From: Sporosarcina globispora
GTDB lineage: Bacteria; Bacillota; Bacilli; Bacillales; Cytobacillaceae
Length of the DNA: 64,000 nt
NCBI RefSeq assembly: GCF_001274725.1
Contig: NZ_LGUF01000007.1
Coordinates: 3,892,090 to 3,956,089 of the forward strand
Direction of reading: 5' to 3'
Of this stretch, positions 1 through 7,001 are shown in pieces. Numbering within the stretch: position 1 is the stretch's first letter; each line of letters starts with the position of its first letter. Made by a program: the position numbers and the translations under genes. The notes beneath the pieces were generated by a model. That model saw nothing but the letters and a program-made list of their open reading frames with translations, ran no database searches and was not told the DNA's origin.

Positions 1-159
1 TCCCAGCAGGACCTTTCATGCTGCACCGGGTTAACTAGAATTACAGTTTATAAGGTGCTAAAAGAGTGGAAAGCAAAGGGCATTGTCGATATTACAAATA
101 AAAAATACTACATAAAAAAACCAGACTTCTTAAGAAACCTGGTAAATCAACATTTCTAA
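1..159 (+). CDS. Crp/Fnr-family regulator, C-terminal fragment cut by window edge
   Basis: An open frame enters at base 1 and stops at 157-159, giving 52 residues. The peptide contains a winged helix-turn-helix with a recognition helix of the type CTGLTRITVYKVLKEWK, followed by a short basic tail. This matches the end of Crp/Fnr-type regulators, and in particular resembles the end of the convergent gene at 162-776 (GASRITVNKVIQKWK). The effector domain lies outside the window, so the ligand cannot be judged. The stop lies 2 bp from the stop of the opposing gene, so there is no room for a separate terminator between them. Confidence 0.75.
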   Translation, partial: SQQDLSCCTGLTRITVYKVLKEWKAKGIVDITNKKYYIKKPDFLRNLVNQHF

Positions 160-161
160 TT

Positions 162-776
162 TTAATAATTATTGATAATTGATTTTATTTTGTCCATGTC
201 CTTAATTAGGATTTGGCGGTTGATTATTGTTATGTAATTCTCCTTTTTCCATTTTTGAATGACTTTATTTACAGTAATTCTTGAAGCTCCAATATATTTT
301 GATAATGCAGTCTGGTTCATGGAAGCCTTACCGCTTTCCTCTGCCAATTTTAGCAGATAGTAGGCCATTTGCTGTTCAACCGGACTATCCATGATAGAAA
401 TAATATCTGCCAGTGTTCGGAATTTATATATAAGAGAATCCGTGTAGATCCCGGCTGCGTCGGGATAATCTTTACAAATAGCTGAGAAGACTCTATCTGA
501 GAAGAAATAGATATGAGAAGGAAGATTTGAAATAGCACTGGTAAGATATTGTTCACCATGGACCCCATGCTCTCCAAACAGCATGCCAGGCGGAACAATA
601 TTGATGATGCGCTCGTCTCCTTTATCAGAAAGCAGGGTAATTTTAATTTCACCTTTACTTAAATAATAGAACCCTCTTCCTTTTTCACCCTGGCGGTATA
701 TTACCTTATTCTTATCTGCTTTAAAAGATTCCCCATACTTCAAGAATGGCTCCCACCTGTTCCGAAGTTTATTCAT
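162..776 (-). CDS. Crp/Fnr-family transcriptional regulator
   Basis: A 204-residue protein with the two-domain layout of Crp/Fnr regulators: a cyclic-nucleotide-binding-type beta barrel over roughly residues 15-115 (RQGEKGRGFYYLSKGEIKI is the typical glycine-rich turn), a dimer helix near 125-145, and a winged HTH over about 150-190. No N-terminal cysteine cluster like that of Fnr is present, so an oxygen-sensing iron-sulfur role is unlikely; the ligand is unknown. It lies tail-to-tail with a paralogue fragment at 1-159. Downstream genes do not indicate its targets. The family call is firm; the regulated process is not known. Confidence 0.85.
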   Translation of the reverse strand: MNKLRNRWEPFLKYGESFKADKNKVIYRQGEKGRGFYYLSKGEIKITLLSDKGDERIINIVPPGMLFGEHGVHGEQYLTSAISNLPSHIYFFSDRVFSAICKDYPDAAGIYTDSLIYKFRTLADIISIMDSPVEQQMAYYLLKLAEESGKASMNQTALSKYIGASRITVNKVIQKWKKENYITIINRQILIKDMDKIKSIINNY

Positions 777-904
777 GTGCTCACCTTCTTTATGATTATT
801 TATAACTCAATTAATCAGGTTTCCTCTATTATTGTTGTAATTTTTTTAATATTATAATAAATATAACATTTGTCCTTATTTCGAAACAATGACTTCATCT
901 ATCG

Positions 905-938
905 GAAAAAAATAAAAACCCCTTCTAATAAGAAGAGG
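905..938 (-). terminator. Rho-independent terminator for the lysozyme-like gene
   Basis: On the minus strand the stem CCTCTTCT / AGAAGGGG (one G-T pair, four-base loop) is followed by a run of T residues. It sits about 20 bp past the stop of the gene at 957-1631. Confidence 0.7.
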
Positions 939-956
939 ACTAAAGGAAAATTGAAA

Positions 957-1631
957 CTAAATATCCTGGAATGGAAGAGGGCTTTTCTCATTATTGATTG
1001 CAGTTAAACTTTCAATATTCTTTGTCACTTTCGTCGTATAACTGAAATCACCATAGCAATATGGGTAGCGGAAGTTATTTTTATCGCCTCCGCAGTTATA
1101 AATCTGCGGGTTCTTTTCTGCCTGGGCAAGAGAAAATTCCTTTGCAATCTCCTCGGTATGCTTCCCGCCCTTATGGGATACATAATCAATATAACCGATT
1201 CCCATATTATAAGCCTGAATAATGGTTGAAAAATCTACTTTTTTGTTATTTCCGTACTCTAAGGCGCGCTGAAAGTGTTTAACCCCTTGCTTGATGCTCT
1301 GTTCCGGATCCTGAATGGAGTTAGGAGGAAGTCCTGCAGATTCGGAGGCCTGCATCGGGTCCCCTCCCTTCCCTTTGCTTTCCTGCTGCATAATTGCTGC
1401 CAATACAAGGGTATACTCTTCGAGATTAACCTTTGTCAATTCCCGCTCAAGAATCGGCGTATAATTCTGCACATCCGCTGACACAGGGTTAGGAAGCATA
1501 GAAGTCACTTTTTCCTCCATATTAAGCTGTTTAAATTGATCGATTAAAACGAAGATAATAACAATTAAAAATAACAGTAACGCTATATTTGAACTGCGTT
1601 TTGTACGCTTCTTGCTTTTTTTGCGCTTCAT
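957..1631 (-). CDS. Membrane-anchored lysozyme-like (SLT-fold) protein
   Basis: A 224-residue protein with a very basic N-terminus, one membrane helix at about residues 15-34, and an extracellular domain of the Lysozyme_like type (as in the first domain of CwlT) over about 55-205. Visible marks are LAAIMQQESKGKGGDPMQ with the likely catalytic Glu in QQES, the repeated MQASES segment, and QAYNMGIGYIDYV, typical of goose-type/SLT folds. It is expected to cut the glycan strands of peptidoglycan outside the membrane. It is a single-gene unit: upstream is an intergenic repeat array, downstream a terminator. The start is the ATG behind a GGGAGAG ribosome site. No NlpC/P60 domain follows, unlike CwlT. 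Confidence 0.8.
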   Translation of the reverse strand: MKRKKSKKRTKRSSNIALLLFLIVIIFVLIDQFKQLNMEEKVTSMLPNPVSADVQNYTPILERELTKVNLEEYTLVLAAIMQQESKGKGGDPMQASESAGLPPNSIQDPEQSIKQGVKHFQRALEYGNNKKVDFSTIIQAYNMGIGYIDYVSHKGGKHTEEIAKEFSLAQAEKNPQIYNCGGDKNNFRYPYCYGDFSYTTKVTKNIESLTAINNEKSPLPFQDI

Positions 1632-1754
1632 TGCTGCTCTCCCGTTTTCTCTATTGTTTCAAGTTTTTATTATACTCATTTAATATAATACCAGCAAATG
1701 CTCATATTTTAATAGAAACAGCTTTTTATAGAGAGTTTTTTAACAGGAAGAAAG

Positions 1755-1870
1755 ATTACGGTCAGGTTTTAGTGTTTATCGGTCAGATATTAATTATATC
1801 GGCAAGAATCTCATTTTTTCGGTCAGATTTATAAAATATCGGTCACTTTCCAAATATATCGGTCAGTTCG
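1755..1870. repeat. Six-unit intergenic array with exact 20-bp period (core CGGTCAG)
   Basis: The core CGGTCAG or a near copy starts at 1760, 1780, 1800 (CGGCAAG), 1820, 1840 (CGGTCAC) and 1860, always exactly 20 bp apart, and usually preceded by TAT. The bases between the cores are AT-rich and not conserved. The array fills most of the gap 1632-1940 between the lysozyme-like gene and the hyi/glxR remnant; I see no gene in that gap. Function unknown: it could be a decayed minisatellite or a phased protein-binding array. Confidence 0.7.
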
Positions 1871-1914
1871 CTTCACACCGGCTTTCAACTATAATGATCA
1901 AAATGAATTATAAT

Positions 1915-1938
1915 AGCGGAGTCACCCATGCCTCCGCT
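1915..1938 (-). terminator. Hairpin after the hyi/glxR remnant, weak terminator
   Basis: Inverted repeat AGCGGAG / CTCCGCT with a 10-base loop lies directly past the stop at 1941. The minus-strand tail (ATTATAATTC) is only weakly T-rich, so termination is plausible but not certain. Confidence 0.5.
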
Positions 1939-1940
1939 GA

Positions 1941-2234
1941 TTAGTCTTTCCTTTTTACTACAGCTCCTGCCGTTTCCTCCAGTGGCTTAATGACTGCGGA
2001 CATATCTTGATCGTTAAGCCCTACATCCGCTGCTTTTTGAAACGCTTTTTCCGCCAACTGCCCTGTAAATTGGCTTAGTCCAGCTTCATGTAAAAGCTGG
2101 TTGGCCAGCCTGACATATGTATATGGAAATTGGCACTCGACATTAGAAAAACCAGCTTCACGGGCTTTTTTGAACCGATCCAAAAAAGGAACCTCTGTAA
2201 AAACAGTAGAAAGATTAACAGAGTATTTATTCAT
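1941..2234 (-). pseudogene. In-frame chimeric remnant: hydroxypyruvate isomerase N-terminus joined to tartronate-semialdehyde reductase C-terminus
   Basis: A 97-residue open frame. Residues 1 to about 38 (SVNLSTVFTEVPFLDRF, then AGFSNVECQFPY) match the first beta-alpha unit of hydroxypyruvate isomerase (Hyi), a TIM-barrel enzyme of about 260 residues. The rest (LAEKAFQKAADVGLNDQDM, SAVIKPLEE) matches the C-terminal helical end of the 3-hydroxyisobutyrate dehydrogenase/GlxR family (about 295 residues). In enteric glyoxylate operons the order is gcl-hyi-glxR, so one internal deletion of about 1.5 kb would give exactly this join. Neither active site survives. Frame and ribosome site persist, so it may still be translated, 36 bp ahead of the MBL-fold stop (that gene lies upstream on the same strand). 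The parentage is inferred by eye from family motifs. Confidence 0.7.
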
Positions 2235-2270
2235 GACAGCCTCCCTTAAAAAGGATATTTGATTTACAAA

Positions 2271-3140
2271 TTAAACTGCAGAAGTTTTTTGCAGCTCATA
2301 GCCATTTGCAAAGTACTGTATCGTTTCAAGCTCATTGTCATTCAGTTCACGATTGACATAGGATTGATAGGCATTCTTCATTTCTTCCAGCTGCCCTTCG
2401 AATTCTTTTGTAAACTTTGCTGCCTTCCTCAGCAAGGACGCTTCCTCCTGGTACTCTGACTTTGATATGGCCGTTCCATGAGACAAAATATATGTATCTG
2501 CATCAAACTGATCCAGTGCATCCATTAGCTGAAGCACGCTGTCTGCCGTGTAATTCCATTTACTTGCGTAAAGATTCCCGTAAATCGCATCACCCAGAAA
2601 TAGTATTTTTTCTTCCTTTATATATACCACCACCGAATCTGGAGAATGGTCCCCACCGACTTGCTGCAGTTGGCAATTCACACCGCCGAGGTCTATTTCA
2701 AGCTTATTTTCGAACGTGATATCTGGAAGTTTAATCTTAATGCTTCGATCTTTACCATACTCTTTCTTTATGGCGCTTGCGCAAAATTCTATTTCGACTC
2801 CGCTTTTAACACGTTCATCCAATGCATCATCTGTCCATCGATAAGGAATTAGTTTTTCCATTTCAGCTTTGGTGAGGCTGGAAGCAACAGATGGGATATC
2901 CAGTGCAGGCAGGCCGAAAATATGATCCCAGTGCCAATGTGTCAGGGCAACCATACTTGGTGAAGGTATTCGCTGCTTCTCCAGCTCGCTTAAAAATAAT
3001 TGGGCATGAGCCTTTGAATTGCCTGCATCAATCATCAAGGTCATTCGATCCCCGACCACAGCCCCTAAAATGGGACGGTCTGTTTCTGACACAGGAGTTT
3101 GATACCAAAACCTGCGATTAAGTTTTTCTAATGTTTGCAT
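2271..3140 (-). CDS. MBL-fold metallo-hydrolase
   Basis: A 289-residue metallo-beta-lactamase-fold hydrolase. The metal motif THWHWDH is at residues 67-73, the second ligand site GGDHS at about 165-170, and the bridging Asp in LFLGDAIYG at about 184. No signal peptide, so cytoplasmic. Such proteins hydrolyse thioesters, lactones or phosphodiesters; the sequence does not fix the substrate. It lies downstream of RidA but is separated by two hairpin terminators and a TGTATACTGG sequence (about 3208-3217) that weakly resembles the cluster operator. It precedes the hyi/glxR remnant by 36 bp, so the two are probably co-transcribed. Confidence 0.85.
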   Translation of the reverse strand: MQTLEKLNRRFWYQTPVSETDRPILGAVVGDRMTLMIDAGNSKAHAQLFLSELEKQRIPSPSMVALTHWHWDHIFGLPALDIPSVASSLTKAEMEKLIPYRWTDDALDERVKSGVEIEFCASAIKKEYGKDRSIKIKLPDITFENKLEIDLGGVNCQLQQVGGDHSPDSVVVYIKEEKILFLGDAIYGNLYASKWNYTADSVLQLMDALDQFDADTYILSHGTAISKSEYQEEASLLRKAAKFTKEFEGQLEEMKNAYQSYVNRELNDNELETIQYFANGYELQKTSAV

Positions 3141-3215
3141 AAAATCCTCCCTATGATTCTTTTGTACATGAATTCGGTAAAAGTAAAGAGAATCCTTTTT
3201 ACAATTCCAGTATAC

Positions 3216-3251
3216 AGAAAAAGTCTGCTCAATAATGCTATTGAGCAGACT
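3216..3251 (-). terminator. Strong hairpin terminator (distal copy) between RidA and MBL genes
   Basis: A perfect 13-bp stem at 3222-3234 and 3239-3251 (core TCTGCTCAATA) with a four-base loop, followed on the minus strand by TTTTTC. It shares its stem core with the hairpin at 3325-3353. Confidence 0.75.
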
Positions 3252-3324
3252 CTATATAAAATTACTTATTGTTAATTTTACAGAAATCAATAAAACTTAT
3301 TTTTTATTAATGCCAACCATGTTT

Positions 3325-3353
3325 AACAAAAAAACTGCTCAATACCTGAGCAG
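3325..3353 (-). terminator. Rho-independent terminator (proximal copy) after RidA
   Basis: Stem CTGCTCA / TGAGCAG at 3335-3341 and 3347-3353 followed on the minus strand by seven T residues, 15 bp past the RidA stop. With the hairpin 75 bp further on it forms a tandem terminator pair of common origin. Confidence 0.8.
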
Positions 3354-3367
3354 CCCTTCTTCGGAGG

Positions 3368-3841
3368 TTATTCTATTTCAACGATCATTTCAATTTCTAC
3401 AGGGGCTCCTCCTGGAAGGGAGGCTAGTCCCACTGCTTTGCGGGCATGCCCATTTTCTTTGCCGAAAATCTCATGAATCAAATCTGATGCAGCATTAATG
3501 ACTATAGGATGATTTTTAAAGTCGCTTTTTGAGGCGACGTATCCATCAATTTTGATGATTCTTTTTACTTTATTTAAATCTCCAATGATTCCTTGAAGGG
3601 CTGCCAGCAAATTCAGCGTACAAATTCGTGCTGCATCCTTTGCTTCTTCGATCGAGATGTCTGCCCCGACAATACCTGAATACTTTTGCGCACCATTTAC
3701 TCTTGGTGTTTGTCCGGATAAAAAGACTGTGTTGCCAGAAATAACGCCCGGTTCAAAAGGCATTTGGATATCAGCCAATACAGGGAGCTGGATTTTCAGC
3801 TCTTCCAGTCTTTCTTCAATTCCCTTTTTTACCCCTTCCAT
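3368..3841 (-). CDS. RidA/YjgF-family imine-enamine deaminase
   Basis: A 157-residue single-domain protein of the RidA (YjgF/UK114) family, which forms trimers and hydrolyses reactive 2-aminoacrylate-type enamines/imines to 2-ketoacids. The key segment near residues 130-150, ARKAVGLASLPGGAPVEIE, holds the conserved Arg that binds the carboxylate and the closing Glu. The N-terminus carries an extra helix of about 20 residues compared with the shortest members. The start lies 3 bp past the stop of the CxxH/CxxC gene, so translation is likely coupled. In this cluster it may clear an unstable imine intermediate; it could equally be a pathway-specific hydrolase of the AHSA/aminoacrylate type. Confidence 0.85.
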   Translation of the reverse strand: MEGVKKGIEERLEELKIQLPVLADIQMPFEPGVISGNTVFLSGQTPRVNGAQKYSGIVGADISIEEAKDAARICTLNLLAALQGIIGDLNKVKRIIKIDGYVASKSDFKNHPIVINAASDLIHEIFGKENGHARKAVGLASLPGGAPVEIEMIVEIE

Positions 3842-3843
3842 CG

Positions 3844-4041
3844 CTATGCCTCCTGGGAAACACTTTGTTTTAATGCAGAATATAGTTGTTTAGTGAATTT
3901 AAATGAGCGGTGAGTATAATAGACTTTGGCGAAAGCATGATTTTCACAAAGTGAGCATTTGATTTCATATGGAGCTTTTCGAATATGAGGAGTTTTTAAT
4001 ATTTGCATGGCTTCTTTCAAATGAGTGCTGCAAACCCACAT
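3844..4041 (-). CDS. Small CxxH/CxxC zinc-finger-like protein
   Basis: A 65-residue protein with CSTH at residues 4-7 and CSLC at about 30-33, the spacing of the short CxxH/CxxC family of Bacillaceae (YyzF-like), which probably binds one zinc. The remainder is basic. It has a good ribosome site (GAAGGTG) and its stop abuts the RidA start, which supports a real gene translated with RidA. Function unknown. It could be a chaperone-like or regulatory adaptor; family membership rests only on the metal-binding pattern and length. Confidence 0.6.
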   Translation of the reverse strand: MWVCSTHLKEAMQILKTPHIRKAPYEIKCSLCENHAFAKVYYTHRSFKFTKQLYSALKQSVSQEA

Positions 4042-4084
4042 AATTTCACCTTCTACTATTTTATTGGGATTCTATATACTATTA

Positions 4085-4130
4085 CATTCTGTAATGGGCA
4101 AACGCCGTTGGTTTCAACCATTACAGAATG
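4085..4130. repeat. Perfect 13-bp inverted repeat between ferredoxin and CxxH/CxxC genes
   Basis: CATTCTGTAATGG at 4085-4097 is mirrored by CCATTACAGAATG at 4118-4130 with a 20-base loop. There is no T run on either strand, so it is more likely an mRNA processing/stabilising hairpin or a binding site than a terminator. Confidence 0.65.
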
Positions 4131-4144
4131 CATTACTCGTAATC

Positions 4145-4495
4145 TCATTTTCCTGTTGTAACGGTTTGCTTTAATTTATCCGGCTTTCTCTTCTTCACCT
4201 GATCTGTCACTTCATCGTCCCATGAAATCGTGATATCCCCGTTTGTAACAAATGTCTGGCAGCCTAAACGATAGCCTTTCTCCAGCCACTCTTCTCCCAG
4301 CTTCCTTCTTTCCTGGATTTTTACGTTGTCCAGGTATTCTGCTCCTTCTTCGGTTTTAAAAACACAAGTGCCGCAAATTCCTCCTCCGCAGCGATTTGGC
4401 AGATCTCCATCATAGCGGAGCGACATTCTTAATATATTTGAATCCTCAGGCACTTCCAGAGCTTTATTGCTGTTAACAAAATGAATGTTTGGCAT
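4145..4495 (-). CDS. Plant-type 2Fe-2S ferredoxin
   Basis: A 116-residue ferredoxin. The cluster ligands are the three cysteines of RCGGGICGTCVF plus the fourth in YRLGCQTF, the CX5CX2C...C pattern of plant/bacterial-type 2Fe-2S ferredoxins used as electron donors to oxygenases. I choose the ATG at 4495 because AGGGAGG lies 8 bp before it; an upstream in-frame start would add 18 residues with no ribosome site. A second ferredoxin of the same type lies at 10376-10708. An operator TTGGTATACAATATACCA lies just upstream, so it can be expressed separately from the GntR gene before it. Probable partner: the PqqC-fold oxidase at 8587-9318 (inference). Confidence 0.88.
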   Translation of the reverse strand: MPNIHFVNSNKALEVPEDSNILRMSLRYDGDLPNRCGGGICGTCVFKTEEGAEYLDNVKIQERRKLGEEWLEKGYRLGCQTFVTNGDITISWDDEVTDQVKKRKPDKLKQTVTTGK

Positions 4496-4531
4496 GATCG
4501 AATCCTCCCTGTAATTTCGTTTCTTTGTTCT

Positions 4532-4547
4532 TGGTATACAATATACC
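4532..4547. promoter_or_regulatory. GntR-type operator upstream of ferredoxin
   Basis: TTGGTATACAATATACCA contains the cluster operator TTGGTATACAA and a further mirror half, GGTATA-CAA-TATACC, all between the GntR stop and the ferredoxin start. See the finding on the TTGGTATACAA regulon. Confidence 0.65.
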
Positions 4548-4588
4548 ATATATTTAATATTCAGACAATACTAAACTTTTGAATTTAT

Positions 4589-5275
4589 TTAGCTTTTAAC
4601 AGCCCCTCTCTTTTTAATTCGGTTCACATAGGCCATGTACGCCTTTTTCGAATTCTCAATATGAATCCTCATCAGGTATTCAGCTATTTCGGCATCTTTA
4701 TCGCGCAGTGCCTTCATAATGTCGATATGTTCTTTTAATGATTCCTTCCTTCTTCCTGGTGTTTCATACCCCATATTGGCGGCCATATGAATAAAATCGA
4801 TCAAGCCTGATAGGATTTCATATAGTTTTGGACTTTTGGATGCCTTATTAATCAGCCTGTTCATTTGAATATGTTCGGAATTGAAGTTTTCTTCATCCTG
4901 TTCACTTAGCTCCATCAGTTCCTTAATTTTGAGATCCAGTTCTTTTTGTATACCTGAATCCATTCTTTGTGCTGCCAGTTTTACAGCCAGCACTTCCAGG
5001 GAAGAGAGAATCGTAAATACCTCCAATACTTCATCCTCTGAGATATTGGAGATGACGACCCCTTTTCTGGGAGCTGTTTTCACGAAACCTTGAGATTCCA
5101 GCCTGAACAGAGCCTCCCGAATCGGTGTGCGGCTAATGTTGAGCTTGGCTGCAAGCTCTCTTTCTACCAGTCTGTCTCCTGCCTGATATTCTCCTTCTAA
5201 AATGAGTTTTTTCAGGTACAAATACGCATGTTCGCGTATGGATAATAAGTTATTTTCCTCCCATGTTCTTTCCAT
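4589..5275 (-). CDS. GntR-family regulator, FCD subfamily (paralogue 1)
   Basis: A 228-residue regulator with a GntR winged HTH at about residues 12-80 (recognition segment ISRTPIREALFRLESQGFV) and an all-helical FCD effector domain at about 85-225 with the usual metal-binding Asp/His positions (EHIDIMKALRDKD). FCD regulators bind organic acids and usually repress catabolic operons. It is closely similar throughout to the protein at 17142-17816; the recognition helix is the same, so both should bind the same operators. It is the last gene of a likely operon ALDH-GlcG-ChrA-ChrA-GntR, 20 bp after the second CHR gene. Confidence 0.92.
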   Translation of the reverse strand: MERTWEENNLLSIREHAYLYLKKLILEGEYQAGDRLVERELAAKLNISRTPIREALFRLESQGFVKTAPRKGVVISNISEDEVLEVFTILSSLEVLAVKLAAQRMDSGIQKELDLKIKELMELSEQDEENFNSEHIQMNRLINKASKSPKLYEILSGLIDFIHMAANMGYETPGRRKESLKEHIDIMKALRDKDAEIAEYLMRIHIENSKKAYMAYVNRIKKRGAVKS

Positions 5276-5295
5276 TTTTTCACCGCCTATTTTTG

Positions 5296-5826
5296 TTAAG
5301 TTAAAAAGATCCCTCCATAAAATAAAGCTCCAAATATAACAAAAGAAGGATGAACCTTGAATTTGATTAATGTTAAATAGCTAACCGCTGCAAGAAGGAT
5401 AAGATGCAGCATTCCGCTGTTTTCAAAGGCTGTCAAAAAGAACTGGTAGGCCATGACAGCCAGGAGGACAGCAATGATCGGCTGCACAGATTTGGTCATT
5501 AGCTTCACTTTAGGGGAATCTTTGAATAAATTAACAAACTTAAACAGGACGATGACTGCCAGCGCTGATGGAAGGATGGTAGCAGCTAAAGCTACTGCCG
5601 CCCCTAAACCCCCCCCTAATTCATAGCCGATGAATCCGGCCATTTTCGTTGCTATGGGACCCGGCAGCGCATTGGCAATGGCGAGAATATCCCCAAATTC
5701 AGATAGTGTCATCCAGCCATTGTTGTTCACTACTTCAATTTGAATGAGGGGAATCGTTGCGGGTCCCCCTCCGTAACCTAATAGATTTGCTACAAAAAAT
5801 GCCCAAAAGATCTCCCAATATATCAT
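5296..5826 (-). CDS. CHR-family (chromate-type) transporter subunit 2
   Basis: A 176-residue membrane protein equal to one half of the classical ChrA chromate transporter. It has the N-terminal motif GYGGGPATIPLI and the GPIATKMAGFIGY motif, with about five to six membrane helices. Short-chain CHR proteins act as heterodimers encoded by adjacent genes; the partner at 5823-6419 overlaps its start by 4 bp (ATGA). The family is named for chromate efflux but many members have unknown anion substrates. Placement within a catabolic operon suggests an organic or inorganic anion related to the pathway rather than chromate; this is inference. Confidence 0.88.
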   Translation of the reverse strand: MIYWEIFWAFFVANLLGYGGGPATIPLIQIEVVNNNGWMTLSEFGDILAIANALPGPIATKMAGFIGYELGGGLGAAVALAATILPSALAVIVLFKFVNLFKDSPKVKLMTKSVQPIIAVLLAVMAYQFFLTAFENSGMLHLILLAAVSYLTLIKFKVHPSFVIFGALFYGGIFLT

Positions 5827-6419
5827 GAACTTTTCTCCCTTACAGGCATGTACTCATCAGTTGCCTTTTTAATCGCCTGTTCCTTCCGATGGGCAATATA
5901 AAATGCTGTGCTTAAGACTATCGCAATTAAAATGCCGGGATGCCATTCCAAAAACTGAACAAATACCAGTGATACGGCAGCCAGCATAAGGTTTTTCGGC
6001 AGCCCTAAGCCCTGGCTTCCTTTCTGGTAAAAACGGTAGGCCATCTCTGCCAGCATAAATCCGATGACAGGTGTCACTCCCTGCACCATTCCGCTTACAA
6101 TCGGGGACTGGCGGAAAGAGTATAAAACGCCAAGCAAAGCTAGCATGGCAATAATGGAAGGCAGGATATGCGTAAGGATGGCTACAGCGGCACCCATGCT
6201 GCCTTTAACTTTGTAGCCGATATAGGCAGCCATTTTTGTTGCAATCGGTCCTGGCAGCGTATTGGCTAATGCCAAAATCTCCCCGAATTCCTCCTCCGTC
6301 ATCCATTTATATTTCTTAACTGCTTCAAATTCAATCAGCGGTATTGTCGAAGGACCCCCTCCATACCCTGTCACACCGGTGCGTGCAAATCCAATCGCTA
6401 ATTCAAGATAAGGCTTCAT
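5823..6419 (-). CDS. CHR-family (chromate-type) transporter subunit 1
   Basis: A 198-residue half-size CHR protein with GYGGGPSTIPLIEFEAV near residue 18 and GPIATKMAAYIGY near residue 55, about six membrane helices and a charged C-terminal tail. It pairs with the overlapping downstream gene as a two-component CHR carrier. The ribosome site GGGGAGG supports the ATG at 6419. A 11-bp hairpin separates it from the GlcG-like gene upstream, which may reduce read-through. Confidence 0.88.
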   Translation of the reverse strand: MKPYLELAIGFARTGVTGYGGGPSTIPLIEFEAVKKYKWMTEEEFGEILALANTLPGPIATKMAAYIGYKVKGSMGAAVAILTHILPSIIAMLALLGVLYSFRQSPIVSGMVQGVTPVIGFMLAEMAYRFYQKGSQGLGLPKNLMLAAVSLVFVQFLEWHPGILIAIVLSTAFYIAHRKEQAIKKATDEYMPVREKSS

Positions 6420-6457
6420 GCGATCCTCCCCTTATTTAGGTGCTTTTGACTGAAGAA

Positions 6458-6496
6458 GGACCTCATTCCGCTATCTTTTAACAACGAATGAGGTCC
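6458..6496 (-). terminator. Intra-operon hairpin between GlcG-like and CHR genes
   Basis: An 11-bp perfect stem (GGACCTCATTC at 6458-6468, GAATGAGGTCC at 6486-6496) with a 17-base loop. The minus-strand tail TTCTTC is a poor T run, so partial attenuation or mRNA processing is more likely than full termination. Confidence 0.5.
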
Positions 6497-6503
6497 CTTT
6501 CTA

Positions 6504-6983
6504 TTATTTTTTAATATCTGCTTCGGTTACGACTTCATAGCCGTCTTTTTCCAAATAAGATTGAAGGGCTTTTAATGCAGCGGTCCCAACAGCCGTATCC
6601 TGCTCGCCATTTCCTCCGCTGATGCCGATTCCGCCAACGACTTCACCATTAACCACAATTGGGAACCCACCGACAAACACAGCAAATTTGCCATTAAGCA
6701 TATGCTGGATGCCAAATGCCTCATTGCCTGGAAGGGCAGGCCCGTTCGGTTCTTTATTGAATAGATGGGTGGAGCGTTTATGGCCGGCAGCTGTGTAAGC
6801 TTTGGCAATCGCAATTTCAGGCCCGGTGATTCTGGCTCCATTCATGCGCTCGAGTACAATCACACTTCCGCCGTCATCGACAATTGCAATGGTTTCAAAC
6901 ACATTGATTTCCGCTGATTTTTCCTTTGCTGCTTCAATCATCAATTTTGCTTCTTCCAATTCAAGTTTTAGAGCAGTTTTCAT
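6504..6983 (-). CDS. GlcG/HbpS-family protein (DUF336)
   Basis: A 159-residue protein of the GlcG/HbpS family. It shows the family pattern of a central Asp-Gly-Gly turn (VDDGGSVIVLERM) and two glycine-rich loops, FVGGFPIV and VVGGIGISGGNGEQD. Members occur next to glycolate oxidase, diol/amine dehydratase and haem uptake genes; a cofactor-binding or protective role is assumed, but no reaction is known. Three successive ATG codons follow the AAGGAG site; the third (6983) has the best spacing. It lies 18 bp after the aldehyde dehydrogenase stop, so it is co-transcribed. Confidence 0.82.
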   Translation of the reverse strand: MKTALKLELEEAKLMIEAAKEKSAEINVFETIAIVDDGGSVIVLERMNGARITGPEIAIAKAYTAAGHKRSTHLFNKEPNGPALPGNEAFGIQHMLNGKFAVFVGGFPIVVNGEVVGGIGISGGNGEQDTAVGTAALKALQSYLEKDGYEVVTEADIKK

Positions 6984-7001
6984 CATCATTCTCCTTCTGA
7001 T

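Noticed and set aside
1755-1870. CRISPR-like array
   Set aside because: The repeat core is only about 7-9 bp, linkers are 12-13 bp and AT-rich, and no cas gene is near; far below CRISPR repeat and spacer length.
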